64,000 bases of DNA, from contig NC_134147.1 in NCBI RefSeq assembly GCF_033958435.1, forward strand, positions 44,944,001 to 45,008,000. Reading direction: 5' to 3'. Below are positions 35,544-55,966 of the stretch, in pieces. The first letter of the stretch is position 1. Every line of letters begins with the position of its first letter. The notes under the pieces are model-generated. The model had not been told where the DNA came from. It saw only the letters and a list, made by a program, of their open reading frames with translations, and searched no databases. The position numbers and the translations under genes were made by a program. This DNA is from Carettochelys insculpta. Taxonomy: Eukaryota; Chordata; Testudines; Carettochelyidae.

Positions 35544-37589
35544 GCTTAGCAGTCAGTGCATAGGGCCGGTCCTGTAGTGGGCTCTAAATGGACAGACACA
35601 TTTCCCAGGGAGCTCTGCTGGTGTCAGACGACTGCTCCTGCATGATCCATCTGCCCCAAGCTCCTGGAGTAGGATTGGCACCCACTGGCTTTGTTTCCAC
35701 TCTTACACACAAGTCACTGCCATACAAGGGGTGGCTTCTCCCTGCTCTGTACATACTTCAGCTGAGATGGAGAATGCTGATGCCCCCCATTGTGGCCTGG
35801 GGCTTTGAAACCCTCACACAGAATCTCTGGCTGGAGGCCCCCATCTGACATCTGTACAGTGAGCCTCTCAGTAGCCAGACAAGTCACATTTCCACCTCAC
35901 TAGATGCTGGCAGGTGGCTCCCAAGCCAGTGTCACTGTGACAGAGCCAGCCAGGCAGGGAGAACTCAAGGCAGAGGAAAGAGTCATCCATAGTGCTTCTG
36001 TGTCCTCCCTTATTTCAGTCTCGGGAGCTCTCTGGCCTGATTCGTGTTTGCACTAAGGTTTTAGCAGAGTACAGGATCTTACACTGGTGTTAAATTACTT
36101 TTACACTTTTAACCTCATCCTTAGACTCCCTTGGAGTGGTGTAAAGGAGAATCAGATTTCCGGTATTTTACTAAGACGAATGAATGTATGACAAGTTGAT
36201 ATATCCCCAGCTCTCTTAGCTCTCTTGACTCTGTGAAGCAACGACAATTTACGTCAGCTGAAGATCTGCCTCACAGGTTGAAATCCTGACCCACCACATA
36301 CATCAAATTCCCATTGATAGGGGCCAGGATTGTACCTAATGCTACCTGAGTCTCAGCAAAAGAGCATCTTGTGCTCGGGTAAAATAAGATGGTGGCTTTA
36401 CAAAATCTCCCCAAAGGTTAACCCTATTTGAAAAACACTGCCTAAGAAATGCGGTTAGGCGCCTGTGTTACAAAACTTTACAGCTGAAGAAACAATATAT
36501 CCAGGTAAAAGCTTCTCAGATAACCATACTGCGATGCTAAAAATAAGTTGAGTTTTACTTTTTGGCCCCCGAACTGCCCAGGAATTGTTTTTAGCGATGC
36601 TTACAGAGACCCTGAACCCTGGGCGTATGGAAGGTGAATAGAAAATGCTTACAGGAGGAAGATGTCAGACAAGAAGTGCCTGCTGAATAATTCACAGCCG
36701 CACCCTAGTGCCTGGCTGACTTTGGTGGAGAAAATGGAATTCTGTTTTCCTGGCAGCCAAATAAACACATGATGTCTGTACTGCTGCCAGAATTAGCATT
36801 TATGACGTCTGTTAACAGACTTAGCCATTTACAACATATCAGAAACTGGCTGGGTAATGAGGAGGTGCGAATGGGTATTGCTCCATTGATCAACTATTTA
36901 TAAGAGGAAGATGAGGATTTGGGGAACGGTACTTTTAGCCTAGACCTTAACTAACCTTTACTTCAAAAGTGCAGGTACAATTCCGACTTCTCAGGCCAGT
37001 ACATAGAATCAGATCCAATTCCCACTGATGTCAGTTCAAAGACACCTGTTGGCTTCTTTGAGAATGGATCAACCCTTTTAACCTTCCAATGTCCACAATT
37101 GTGAAGTACAGTGGCAAAACCAGGTCACATTTTCAACATCTGCTCTTAACGCTGTATGAGCCTCCGTTTGCCGTAGTAGGTCTCAAGGGCTTCTATATCT
37201 ATACTGACAAAGGAGAAGAAGCTGCAAGTTACATCCACTTAGACTGACCCTCGATTCTCTAGCACTTGCTTGGGTTTACTTAGGTTGGAAAAAAATGTAA
37301 GGGCTCTAATCCTCTGTCATGTGAAATCAATGGCCAGACTCCTATTGTCTTTAACAGGCTCAAGACCAGCTTTTAAATGAAATATGACAGGAGCCTTTTA
37401 AGCAAGGTAAGCTTTTAAGCAGCCTCCTGAGGACCCAGCTGCATGCAGTGGGCATGTCAAGTCAGGCAGCTAAGCTGTCAGGCTGGAGTGCTCTGGGCAA
37501 CCACAAAAGTCCAAGTTCACAGAGGCACATCCTCAGCAGCAGAGCAGCATACTTATCTACAGCCCTCACTGTACAGGGTGTGATAGCTT
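35544..37589. other. Intergenic, no supported gene
   Basis: 36060-36165 may be an old palindromic repeat ('cttacactggtgttaaatta', 'gtggtgtaaaggagaatcag'). No gene seen. Confidence 0.4.
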
Positions 37590-38085
37590 TTCTGGCCAGT
37601 GGGCATCGCATACTAATGGCCATAGCAGATGAGTGTAATGGTCCATTTAGCTCAGCACTCTGCTGCCAACAGCTACTGGTGCTAGACGTTTAGGGGACAG
37701 GTACAGAGCAGATCAGTAAATACCCCTATCTTTCCCTTCCACCTCCTGGCAGACAGAAGATCAGGGTCAACCTGAGCATAGGGTTGCATCTCTGACTACC
37801 AGCGATGGAGCTGTTGGCCACGAACTTACCTAGTTCTTTTTTGAACCTAATTACCTCTTTGGCTTGTACAACATCCTGTGGCAAGGAGTTCCACAGGGTT
37901 GACTTGTGTGTTGTGAGGAAAAGTACTTCCTTTTGTTTGTTTCAAACCTGCTGCCTGTTAATCTCCTGGGGTGCCCCCTGGTTTGTGTGATAGGTGAAGG
38001 GGTAGGTAACACTTCCTTACTCTCTTTCTGCACAGCACTCATGATTTTATAGGCCTCTGCCATATTCCCTCTGGGGCGGGGCCAC
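37590..38085 (-). mobile_element. CR1 LINE, 3' end (minus strand)
   Basis: 'taatggtccatttagctcag', 'tggcaaggagttccacaggg' and 'gattttataggcctctgcca' are the inverse CR1 3' UTR. 5' truncated. Confidence 0.85.
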
Positions 38086-38633
38086 CAGCCCTGTCCCTCT
38101 TCTGATGACTCCCACCCTATTCTCAGGCCTCAGCCACCTACTCAATATCATCAGACAGGCCCAGCGGCTCAGTCAATGTTAGCAGGTCATGCGCCCCTGT
38201 CCTTAGGGTCATAGAGGTGAGGGTAGGGGAGCTCCCCACCCCACACCACCAAGCCCCAGCTCAGGGCCCTGTCAGTGGTGGACATGCCCCCAATCACCAG
38301 CTCAGCAGGGAATCCTTCCGCAACCCCCTGAGCTCACCAGGCCTCGTGGCTTCCTGCCCTGGGCTGCTTCCTACCATGTTCCAGATGCAAAGCGCTGCTC
38401 CTCCTCAGGCTGCTGCTGCTGCTCTCAAGTTAGAGCAGGAGCTCCTTCTCCCCTGGTGGCCAGCCCCAACTGACCCCCTTCTCTGGCCTTCACACCAAGG
38501 CTGCAGCTGGAGCATGCCCAGCAGGGTTGTGTGAGAGGGGCCTTCTCTACCCAGCAGGCCTGGCCCCCAGCCCCAGCCAGTGTGGGGTGGGCACACCCCA
38601 TCACACACCCTCCCTCTCAAAACAAAAAGCAGT
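38086..38633. other. Intergenic, GC-rich
   Basis: GC-rich stretch with a Leu/Ala-type ORF on both strands (38217-38620) from CAG/CTG-rich text; no gene supported. Confidence 0.4.
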
Positions 38634-38840
38634 CAAGTAGCACCTTAAGGACTAGCAAAATAGTTTATTAGGTGATGAGCTTTCGTGGGGCAGACCCACC
38701 TCTTCAGCTCACAGCCAGACCAGAACAGACGCAATATTTAAGGCACAGAGAACCAAAAACAGTAATCAAGGAGGGACAAATCAGAAAAAAATGATCAAGG
38801 TGAGCAAATCAGAGAGTGTGGGGAGAGGGGAAGGTCAAGA

Positions 38841-39407
38841 ATGAGATTAAGCCAAGTATGCAGACGAGCCCTCTACTTAAGATACATTGATGACATCTTT
38901 ATGATTTGGACCCACGGTACAGAGACTCTAGAAGAATTCCACAGAGACTTTAACAATCTACACCCCACCATCAACTTATGCCTCGATTACTCCACGCAAG
39001 AGATACATTTCCTGGACACTTCAGTACTAATCAAGGACGGCCTGATCAATACCACACTGTACCAAAAACCTACTGATCGCTATACTTACCTACACCCTTC
39101 TAGCTTCCATCTTGCACACATAACTAGATCCATTGTTTACAGTCAAGCTCTTAGATACAATTGCATTTGCTCTGATCCAACTGACAGAGACCAAAAACTA
39201 CAAGATCTCTATCAGATATTCATAAACCTTAATTACCCACCAGGAGAAGTAAAAAAAGCAAATCAACAGGGCCAGACACATACCCAGAGACCAGCTACTC
39301 CAAGATCGGCCCAAAAAAGCCAAGAACAGAACACCACTGGCCATCACCTACAGCCCCCAACTCAAACCACTGCAACGCATTATTATAGACCTACAACCTA
39401 TCCTTAA
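38841..39407 (+). pseudogene. Penelope RT fragment (motif C and thumb)
   Basis: YIDDIFMIW at residues 15-23 is the catalytic Asp pair of Penelope RT, followed by EEFHRDFNNLHP and the IHFLDTSV block, then LYQKPTDRYTYLHPSSFH typical of the palm-thumb region. Residues 1-10 are encoded by the inverted tail arm, not by native RT. After about residue 140 the frame departs from the family (frameshift in an A-run near 39250-39258), so the last 45 residues are not native. Non-functional. Confidence 0.85.
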
Positions 39408-39441
39408 TCAGGATGCCACACTCCTGAAGGCCCTGGATGAC

Positions 39442-39957
39442 ATGCCTGTTCTCTCCGACAGACAACCTCCCAACCTTATGAGGATCCTCACAAACAGCCA
39501 TAGTCTATACCCCAGGAATACTAGTCCTGGAACCTTTCCCTGCAACAAAGCCCGATGCCAGCTTTGTCCACATATCTTCTCTGGAAATACCATCACTGGA
39601 CCTAACCAGGTTACTCACAGAATCACGGGCACTTTCTCATGCTCCTCTACTACCATCATATATGCCATCATGTGCCAATGATGCCCAGATGCTTTGTATA
39701 TTGGACAGACTTCAAACTCCCTTAGACAAAGGGTCAATGGGCACAAAACAGACATCAAAACACTCCAGAGCCACAAACCAGTTAGTCAACATTTTAATGG
39801 AATGGGGCATTCTGTTAAAGACTTAAGAGTGCGTGTTACTGAAAAAAAACTTTCACACCGCTATTCAAAGGGAAGCAGCCGAGCTGGCTTTTATATTCAA
39901 ATTCGGCACATTAACACGTGGTTTGAACCGGGATGGGAATTTTCTGAGTCACTATAG
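39442..39957 (+). pseudogene. Penelope linker and GIY-YIG endonuclease, with internal stop
   Basis: One frame, broken by TGA at 39679-39681. Before the stop: RQPPNLMRIL, then Cys34, Cys39, Cys42, His44 (a Penelope-type Cys/His cluster) and the 'IIYAIMC' half of GIY-YIG. After it: YIGQTSNSLRQRVNGHKTDI with the catalytic-type Arg, then HKPVSQHFN and GHSVKDLRV. The TGA stands where a Trp codon is common, a single-base change. Non-functional as it stands. Confidence 0.85.
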
Positions 39958-40187
39958 GGGTTCGTCTGAATACTTGGCGTAATCTAATTCTTGACCTTCC
40001 CCCCCCCACTCTCTGATTTGCTCACCTTGATCATTTTTTTCTGATTTGTCCTCCTTGATTACTGTTTTTGGTTCTCTGTGCCTTAAATATTGAGTCTGTT
40101 CTGGTATGGCTATGGTCTGAAGAAGTGGGTCTGTCCCATGAAAGCTCACCTAATAAATTATTTTGCTAGTCTTTAAGGTGCTACTTG

Positions 40188-40750
40188 CTTGGATGTGTTC
40201 AAGGAATTAACCATAATGATGCTGAGATCTCTTGCTTGAGAGGATAGCACAGGTCCATTAATTCCAAAGTCTTTGGATGAAAGCTGATACGTATAAGTGC
40301 CAAGATTGTCATTATCATGTAAATAATGAAATGAAAATCCCTTCTAGTCTTTTAGGATTGGAAAGTTCTACCATGCATAATCTGTAGAGATGGCTGGAAG
40401 TAATTTAAAGTAATTTTAAATGTAATGTAATTATTTTATGTTTATAAATAATCTGAAAGCTAATTGTAAAGTAATTGAAAATTTGGAGGAAACTTCTGAA
40501 GGAAATTTCCATTTTTCACAAAAAAATTAAAAAAACACAACGCGTTGTTTTTCCAAATCTGAAATATCATGTTAGTTTTTTTCCATCCCTAAACTGGAAA
40601 ATTCAAATGAAATGCATGCTTTCTTCACGTTGTCTCCGAAGAATTAATCAATCAATAAATACACAGCCAAAAACTTTTCACGAGCTTTAATCTTTTGTTA
40701 TAATAAAGCCTATATATAATATACTTTCTCTAATTTGATTTACAGTCTTA
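40188..40750. other. SNTN 3' flank, AT-rich
   Basis: AT-rich sequence with a T/A-rich repeat at 40480-40610. No gene. Confidence 0.4.
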
Positions 40751-41195
40751 GGCTATGGTTATACTATCAAGTTTTGCTGGCAAAACCCTGGCTGTGTTGA
40801 CAAAATTCGTGGAGTGTGCACACACAAGAGAGGTTTTGTAGCCAGCATCTGGACAAAACACAGCACTTTTGCTGGCAGCATGCTGCTTCAAAGGTTTGAG
40901 GCAGAATACTGCTTTTGACAGATTGTCAACAAAAAACCTGTGTGGATGCTCTGGGAGGGTGGGTGCCTTCTCTTGACAGACAGGTGATCCAGAACAATCG
41001 GCAGCCCTGTCTGCTGTGCTTCCGGTTGCCTGTTTTGTTGAGAGAGCGGCCAGGCAGTTCGGCTGCTCTGTCGACAGAGTGGAGCGCTCACCTGATTGGC
41101 TTTTGTGTAGCCGCACTCTGACAACAGAACTTTTGTTGGGAAAATGCTCCCAACAGTGACTTCTGTTGACAGAGCACTGTAGTGTAACCATAGCC
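40751..41195. mobile_element. Harbinger-type MITE (445 bp), perfect TTA duplication
   Basis: Left GGCTATGGTTATACTA, inverted right GGCTATGGTTACACTA. TTA on both sides (40748-40750 and 41196-41198). Two overlapping minus-strand ORFs of over 150 codons run through it and are not genes. It lies about 300 bp past the candidate SNTN poly(A) signal. Confidence 0.85.
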
Positions 41196-41494
41196 TTAGC
41201 GTGATACTTTTTGGCCTGTTGTTGACACATTCTGAATATTGGATGAACAGTTTATTATATAATTGTAACTGAATGAAATCTAAAACTTTGCATCTAAAGG
41301 GAACAACTTGTGATCTTTTAAAAACTGATTTATGGTATGTAATTGACAATGGGGGGAACAGAATGTTGTAAAAACATTGCTGTAGTTATCATGAATGAAA
41401 TTCACCCAGATACAGGGAGTCAGTTCAAGGCTTACACAGCATTTCAGTGGTGCATTGGCAATATAGTGGCCTTCTGCACAGGTTTGGACAAAAC

Positions 41495-41500
41495 TTTATT
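41495..41500 (-). promoter_or_regulatory. Candidate SNTN poly(A) signal
   Basis: AATAAA on the minus strand (TTTATT on plus), about 125 nt past the SNTN stop. It is the first canonical hexamer downstream of the stop that I see, and would give a short 3' UTR. Not proven. Confidence 0.5.
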
Positions 41501-41623
41501 CCCTTTAAAGTGAATCAGTGCACCCATATATTTACATTGTCACTGATCCCTGTTTTCCCTCTGACGGCTGCTCCTTCTGGTATGGACACAGTTATTTCTT
41601 TCAGCCTCCTCCCACCCGACTGC

Positions 41624-50367
<8,744 letters not shown>

Positions 50368-50385
50368 CCTGCCCAATAGCCTTGT

Positions 50386-50594
50386 TGTTTATTATCGCTA
50401 AGCAACTGAAGTGATTGCAAACAGGTGAATTCAGGCTCCCGCTGTGAAGGAGAAAGGGCATGCTGAAACCAGGCTGTGCTCCATCAATAATGTAAATGCC
50501 ACTTGGTGAACATGGAGCTAGCTAAATAAATCAGTCTGGAGCAGCCTGTTTGAGACAATGGAGAGGCGCTGGAAAGGAGAAATTGCTGTTTATT
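50386..50594 (-). promoter_or_regulatory. Candidate ciliary promoter motifs upstream of SNTN
   Basis: Two forkhead-type cores (TGTTTAT on plus) occur at 50386-50392 and 50587-50594. An RFX-like half-site (minus GTTGCT, plus AGCAAC at 50401-50406) is followed by a weak second half. FOXJ1 and RFX factors drive motile-cilia genes, so the pairing upstream of sentan makes sense. The nearest pair is only 19-40 nt before the ATG, so it may lie in the 5' UTR. Short motifs occur by chance; this is inference. Confidence 0.35.
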
Positions 50595-50748
50595 TTATGG
50601 ACGACTCAGAGCAAGTGAACTGGATTCAACCAGCTCCTGAATCTTCTTCCCATTGACTTTAAAGGGCTTTGATTCAAACTTTTAGTACCGACTACTTCAG
50701 CACGAACCTTTTAACTAGTGCCAGCAGAGTCTCCAAGGGCAGTTAGAG

Positions 50749-51640
50749 CTGTGTTTCTCAACCTATTTTTTATAACGTACTCCTTTTTAGGAAAAAAAAA
50801 TTAAGTACCCCCAGGTACCACTGGTTGAGAAAGATGGTCCTCAGGTAATCTGAGATCTTGAAACAAGCACCATTCAACCTTTCCAGATGACTGTACCCTT
50901 TGCAGGAGTCAGATTTGTTTTGCATCCCACCAAGTTAACACCTCACTTAAAAACTACTTACTTACACCAACACGCAAAAATATCACGGAAGATGACTGCA
51001 GTAAACCCTCGCCTTAGTGGACCCCCAGCTGAGCGGCTTTTGGGAAAAACAGACGTCCGCCAGCCTCTCTCCTGCCCTGCCCAAAGAAAGTACAGTACTG
51101 TAAATGCTGGCGACTCACCAGAGCCGCTGCTGGGTCCCCCAGAGTGGGTGAGGCCAATGGAGTGGCTGGGTCTGCCGCTGCAGCTGGGATGGCCGCTGGG
51201 GCCGTAGGAGCTGGCAGAGTGGGCAGCTTGGAACCTGGAGGAGCAGGCAGCTCTGAGCCTGGAGGAGCTTCTGCGCTCTGCCTTGGCATGGGCAGTTTGG
51301 CGTCTGGAGGAGCCACAGTAAACCCTCAGATTTAATGGATTTTTGGGATTAAAGAGCCCCTCTGCCCCCCATTTGTCTGTTAAATGGGGAGTTTACTGTA
51401 CCAAAAACTTGCTGACTTTCTACCACCTTAGTATCCAGTCAGTGAACTGGAATGGAACTATTGTACTTACATTTCAGCATAAGGCATAGGGTGCAGTAGA
51501 AACAAGTCACTGTCTGAATGAGCTTTTGGATTGTACTGACTTCACTAGTGGTTTTATGTAGCCTGTTGTAAAACAAGGCAAATCTCTAGATGAGCTGGTG
51601 TACCCCCAAGGGTACCTGTACCTCTGGGTGAGTAACACCG
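50749..51640. mobile_element. hAT transposon, family A copy 3, interrupted
   Basis: Left CTGTGTTTCTCAACC, inverted right CGGTGTTACTCACCC, flanked by AGTTAGAG and AGTGAGAG (7 of 8). Split by the Tigger-like element at 50999-51398. It begins about 380 bp upstream of the SNTN ATG. Confidence 0.85.
50999..51398. mobile_element. Tigger-like transposon nested in family A copy 3 (400 bp)
   Basis: Left CAGTAAACCCTCGCCTTAG, inverted right CAGTAAACTCCCCATTTAAC; TA after the right end and TG (decayed TA) before the left. A second copy of the left terminus occurs inside at 51316. GC-rich interior of imperfect 'ggagcaggcagctctgagcctgg' units gives chance ORFs on both strands. Confidence 0.75.
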
Positions 51641-54250
51641 AGTGAGAGCACGCTGCAGTTCGTATCCCTGGTAGCCCAGTCTGCAGTATTGTGTAGACAG
51701 GCCAGAGGGGTTAAATGCAGGCTTCAATCAGACCAGGTTAACAGATTAAGCTAGGCTGCTTTGTTTACACGAGAGATTCATTGTGTGCGAGAAAGTACAT
51801 CCTAACAGCACACTTTGAACTCCTAGTCAATGTGAGGCCCCAGACGATTCTTTAAGTAAATGGTGCCAGGACACTTGTAGCAGCTTTGTGTGTCAACACT
51901 TGTCATATATGGACTAGCAAGGCTCTTTTGCTCGCGCGCATGCACACACACACACAGAGTTCTGCACCGATAAGCTTATTATCGCTCCTCCTTCCAGAAA
52001 AAGTTTGCAGGTGACCTGGAACTGACCAACCACCAAACACCTGCGCTACCCTGCACGCCAGCAGCCACATCAATGGCTACTGTGCTCGCATGGAAAGGAA
52101 TCAGCGTGGCAGCTGGCGGCACATCTGCCACCTACTCAGCACTCCTCTTGATAATCCTGGGTGTGGGCTTGATGGCACCGATTTAGTGCTGAGTATTGGT
52201 TTTCTCACCTGCGTGTTCCTAGAGGCTGCTTGTTCTCTGGAATAAAGTGACTCCAGGCTGGTTTAGCCCTTTAAAATGTGTCCATGTGAATGCAGAGCTT
52301 TGTGTTCTCAACGTACTGGGCAAATGTTAACTGGCCAATGCTCCCGGGGCCTGCCAGGTGAGTGAGCAGGGATCATTGGCTTGATTCTCTGCTGCTTGCA
52401 GCAGCCCCTGAACATGCTGCACCAGGGGAACCACTATAGAGCCAGTCCTGGGTTCTCTGGCTCAGCATAGGTGAAATCATCCTGGGGGCTGCTCCACCAT
52501 GCACCAATTGAAAACAGTATCTAAGGGAGCGTGCACGGTCTGTGCGTCCTCTGAGCACAGCTGACGTGCAGCATGTTCCAGCCATGCCTCCTCATTTCCT
52601 GGCATGCTCCCGACCAGGGACTCCTCCCTCGCTGAGGGCAGCCCGGAAGGGATTAGGGATGGACTCTGGCCCTGTGTGTACAGGAGACAGGAGAGAGAAC
52701 CTCGCTCATTGTCTCCATCTCTCAAAGGAGGAAACCAAAGCCACAGCACTGCCTCGGCTATGTCTCTTGTGGACACTGGATAATTATCCTAGTGCCGCCC
52801 CGGCTGGGAAAGTGAAGTCACTTGTGTAAGGGCACGCAGTGAATCATTGTCATACCTGGGATGAGACCACCTCCTAAACTCTTGGCCGTTCTCTGGAGCA
52901 TGCAGCACCTTCTAATCGTTATTTCCACACTACGGTAGGAGGTGATGTTCTGTCTTTTCTTGGGCTTCTAGTGAAGTAGCATCCCAGAATAATCCTGTAT
53001 TTCGTTTTAACTGCAGCAGGCAGTCCCCACTTCCAAAAAAGCACAGCCCCAGAGGACAGGTCAGTCCCCACTCTGGGAAACTGGGACACTTTCTTAGCAT
53101 GGCTGTTGATATTTGAAAATACACCGGCACACATTGCATATCGTTCTTGTTAAAGTTCTCTACAACTGCTTTTAGCGTGGCTCTGTCTGCTTTCCCTACA
53201 AGCCTATCCACTTATACCTGACAGTTGTATTGGTCCTTTTCCCCCCATAAGCTGGGCCAGTGAACAGGACAGCTTCAACGATTTCTCATACCTGTTTCCT
53301 GCTACAGAGTAGAATGCTGAAGATGAAACTACCCAGATCAGTCTTTATGTAACAGGACACGAAAAGGAGACTGCAACAGATGGTCCAGAGAATTAAAATG
53401 TTTTCCTCATTTAGCAGGAGCTAAATAACTGTAGGCTAATGACTAAGGATGTTCACTACCTTACCGTTCGTGGGTTTTAATTATCTTCAAAAGCCTGGGA
53501 AAAGAGAACCCCTAATTTTCCATCTGAGAGTGTCATTTCTCAGAAACTCTGAGCTGCTTTTGAAGGTTTAAGCTCTCTTAGCTCTCCAGTGCGTTCTTTG
53601 GGATTGGCTCATGAATAAAACAGAGCCATAATTGCAGTGATGCAGCCAAAACGCATATAATCAATGCTCATTATCCTATCAATTAACACACTAAAATTAA
53701 ACAAGAGTTAGGGTTTAGTAATCTGCCATCAATTTTTTAAAAACCACCAAAAAAAACCCTTTATCGTGACGGAATGATAATTTGCTTTTTCATCTCTAGG
53801 GCCATAAAATGATGCAGCAAATGCTTTACATCTTGGTTAATCTGAAAGACATTAAGAAGGTTTGGTCTTAAGAAGTTCAGGATGAGCTCATGGATGGAAA
53901 GAGGAAATCTGATACGCGTCTCGCCGCTGCAACAAGTGCTGAGAGGTTTAGAGGGCAAAGACAGCCCTTTGCAAGCTTGCTTTTCGTAATGTATAGATTT
54001 GACTATACAAACCTGGGGGACCCTCACTGGTAGTAGTCTGGCTTCCTAGTCTTCAGGATGAGCTGAACTCCAGAAGTGAGTGACTTCCTTGTTGGGAGAA
54101 GAATGAATTGAACCAGACATGGGGTGTCTTATTTGTGTAGCATGTACCCACGTGCAGCTTTGGAACAGGAACCTTAGCTCAGAACTGACAGAGGAGAACA
54201 AAGGCGATGTTCACCCCTATGGACAAGGCAAGACTGCAACAGGGTTGAAG
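51641..54250. other. Intergenic, no supported gene
   Basis: (CA)n at 51943-51956. 53690-54030 is AT-rich and non-repetitive with a minus ORF of 88 codons, possibly a conserved non-coding block; no domain seen. Confidence 0.4.
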
Positions 54251-54370
54251 TTAGTATTGCCAACCCTCCAGGCTTGTCCTGAAGTCACCAGGAATTAAAG
54301 ACCAGTCTTCAAGTGAAGCGTACATCATGTGATAAAACCGTCAGGAACAAGCCCAAAGTTGGCAGCCCTA
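54251..54370. mobile_element. Short inverted-repeat element (about 120 bp)
   Basis: Left 'tagtattgccaaccctcc' and inverted right 'tagggctgccaactttgg' are matching ends; the middle contains 'aattaaagaccagtcttcaa'. Resembles a widespread amniote MITE with 'ggttgccaac' ends. Confidence 0.55.
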
Positions 54371-54589
54371 GTGGAAAAGGGATGTAAAGGCCTTACAAAC
54401 ATTGGGTTAGCCTATGCCTGGAAGTGAATTTCACCCCAAATGTGCAAGAGCAGACCCTCTCCTCTGGGACACAAAGCTGCTACGTCCCACTTTTTGCTAC
54501 TCCATCCCTGGCCCGTAGAGCTTCAGGACAGGTCTGTCATGACCTCTACTTGTCATAGTTCTGTGTGCTAATGGACCATTCCCATATCT

Positions 54590-54790
54590 CAGCGGTTCTA
54601 AACCTGGGGGTTGGGACCCCAAAGTGGATCATGACCTCATTTTAATGGGGGTCCTCAGGGCTGGCTTAGACTTGTTGGGGATCAAAGCCCAAGCCTGAGC
54701 CCCCCTGGCTGGCAGGCCTCAGGTTACAGCTGGTATTCCCCTACTCCTGGGTGATAGGGCTCAGACAAGCTAGGGCTTCAGTTGCCTCCC
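54590..54790. mobile_element. hAT-like fragment
   Basis: Starts CAGCGGTTCTAAACCTGGGG followed by 'ttgggaccccaaagtggatc', the typical hAT 'ggttctcaa..tggggtcgc' terminus. The right end is not seen. Confidence 0.55.
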
Positions 54791-54805
54791 CCTTGAGGTC
54801 ATGCA

Positions 54806-54890
54806 TAGGTTGGAACTCCCTGGTCTAGCACCCTTGGGACCTGACCAGTCCTGAACAAGCGAATTTGCCGGACCATGGGAGGTCAATTTC
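54806..54890. mobile_element. Tigger (MER2-like) left-end fragment
   Basis: 'aggttggaactccctggtct' and 'ccggaccatgggaggtcaat' line up with 57855-57930. Truncated after that. Confidence 0.65.
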
Positions 54891-55421
54891 GGCTCCCCTG
54901 CCTGGCTCCACTCCCGTCCCCGATCACTGCGTTCAGACTGCCTCCTCTTCCCCTTCCCTGTGGTAACTGCCATATTGTATTTGGGTGCGAATCCACTCCT
55001 GCATGCTGCGAACGATCAACTCAGACCCTGCAGCGTGAGGGTTACTCACTTCAAGCTTGCGCAGCAGCTGCACTGGTTGTTAGGGCGACACACTTTCCAC
55101 CTCTGTTTAAAATTCAGCCAGAAGGATCTGACATTTTGTGAACACATAATTGAAACCCACAGGTAAACAACAGCAAGAAGGCAACTCTGTGACCCCAGCA
55201 GGCACTGGAAGGCGTGTTCCCATGATCGCATCTGTGATTCAGTGTTAGGGATATAACACGAAAACACAAACATTGAGGAGAAAACGCAAACCGTGTTTAA
55301 ACGCTCGGCCGTCACGAGATGCAGCAGCCTTCCGTTGGTGCAGAGTTTTGTTCAGCCCTTAACCCCCACCTCGCCCGCCGACCCCCTCCATAGAGTGAAA
55401 GTACGACTCTGTTTGTATGTA
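54891..55421. other. Intergenic, no supported gene
   Basis: No repeat or gene recognised. Confidence 0.4.
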
Positions 55422-55964
55422 CAGGAAACCCTTGATTGAACGGACTAATGCGGGGAAGGGGTGTCTGTTAATGCCCAAAGTCCTTTATAGCCGAATGGTT
55501 GTACTGTATGACGCTGCACTGACCTTCCCGGCCCGACTCACTCCTGTCCTCTGCTCCCCTTTCCCTTTCCCCCTCCTACCCCATTCTTCCCCTGACACAA
55601 TTACCAGGAGAGGAGCCGAATGCTGGCCTGGCTCCCCCAGCCCCAGCTCCAAGCTGCCTGCAGGAAGAAAGAGCATGGCCGTTCCCCAGCCTGCCAGTGG
55701 GCAGCAGCTTCCAACACCACAGCTGCTGCTCAGCACCACTGAAGGCAGCGGCAGCTGAGTGCCGACATGCTCCACACACATGGGGCTGTGAGGAGGAGAG
55801 CTCCTCTGGCCCTGACGGTCCCAGCCGCTCCTGCAGCTCCTCCAGCCCTGCCGGTGGCTCTGGTGAGTCTCTGGCATTTATCTGGGGTGCAGAGGAGCTG
55901 GCGGACAGCGTCCGTTATTTCTGAAGTCCGTTATATCAGGGTGTGTTGAATCGAGGGTTTACTG
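55422..55964. mobile_element. Tigger-like transposon (543 bp), TA duplication
   Basis: Left CAGGAAACCCTTGATTGAAC, inverted right CAGTAAACCCTCGATTCAAC, flanked by TA on both sides (55420-55421, 55965-55966). Same terminus type as 50999-51398. GC-rich middle, no transposase. Confidence 0.85.
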
Positions 55965-55966
55965 TA

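Larger units (their letters stand above)
38634..40187 (+). mobile_element. Penelope-like retrotransposon with inverted copies of its own 3' tail at both ends
   Basis: Two arms of about 235 bp (38634-38872 and 39957-40187) are inverted copies of each other and are the element's 3' UTR/tail. Between them lies a plus-strand remnant: RT from the catalytic YIDD motif onward, a Cys/His linker, and a GIY-YIG endonuclease. Everything upstream of the RT motif C is missing and is replaced directly by the inverted tail. Penelope-like elements are known for such inverted or tandem partial copies. The reading frame is broken by a shift near 39255 and a TGA at 39679. Confidence 0.85.

Noticed and set aside
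40748..41349. Two minus-strand ORFs of over 150 codons
   Set aside because: They run through a Harbinger-type MITE with perfect TTA flanks and past its end; inverted-repeat elements often leave long open frames on both strands.
1..41494. Search for C3orf49 or THOC7 exons
   Set aside because: No block with recognisable similarity was found by eye; short exons could still be hidden, so absence is not claimed.
51014..51335. Ala/Pro-rich and Gly/Ala-rich ORFs on opposite strands
   Set aside because: They come from GC-rich imperfect repeats inside the nested Tigger-like element.
53761..54027. 88-codon minus-strand ORF in unique sequence
   Set aside because: No domain and no good splice context; kept only as part of a possible non-coding conserved block.
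55417..55949. Ser/Pro-rich ORFs on both strands
   Set aside because: They fall inside the Tigger-like element 55422-55964 and reflect its GC-rich middle.
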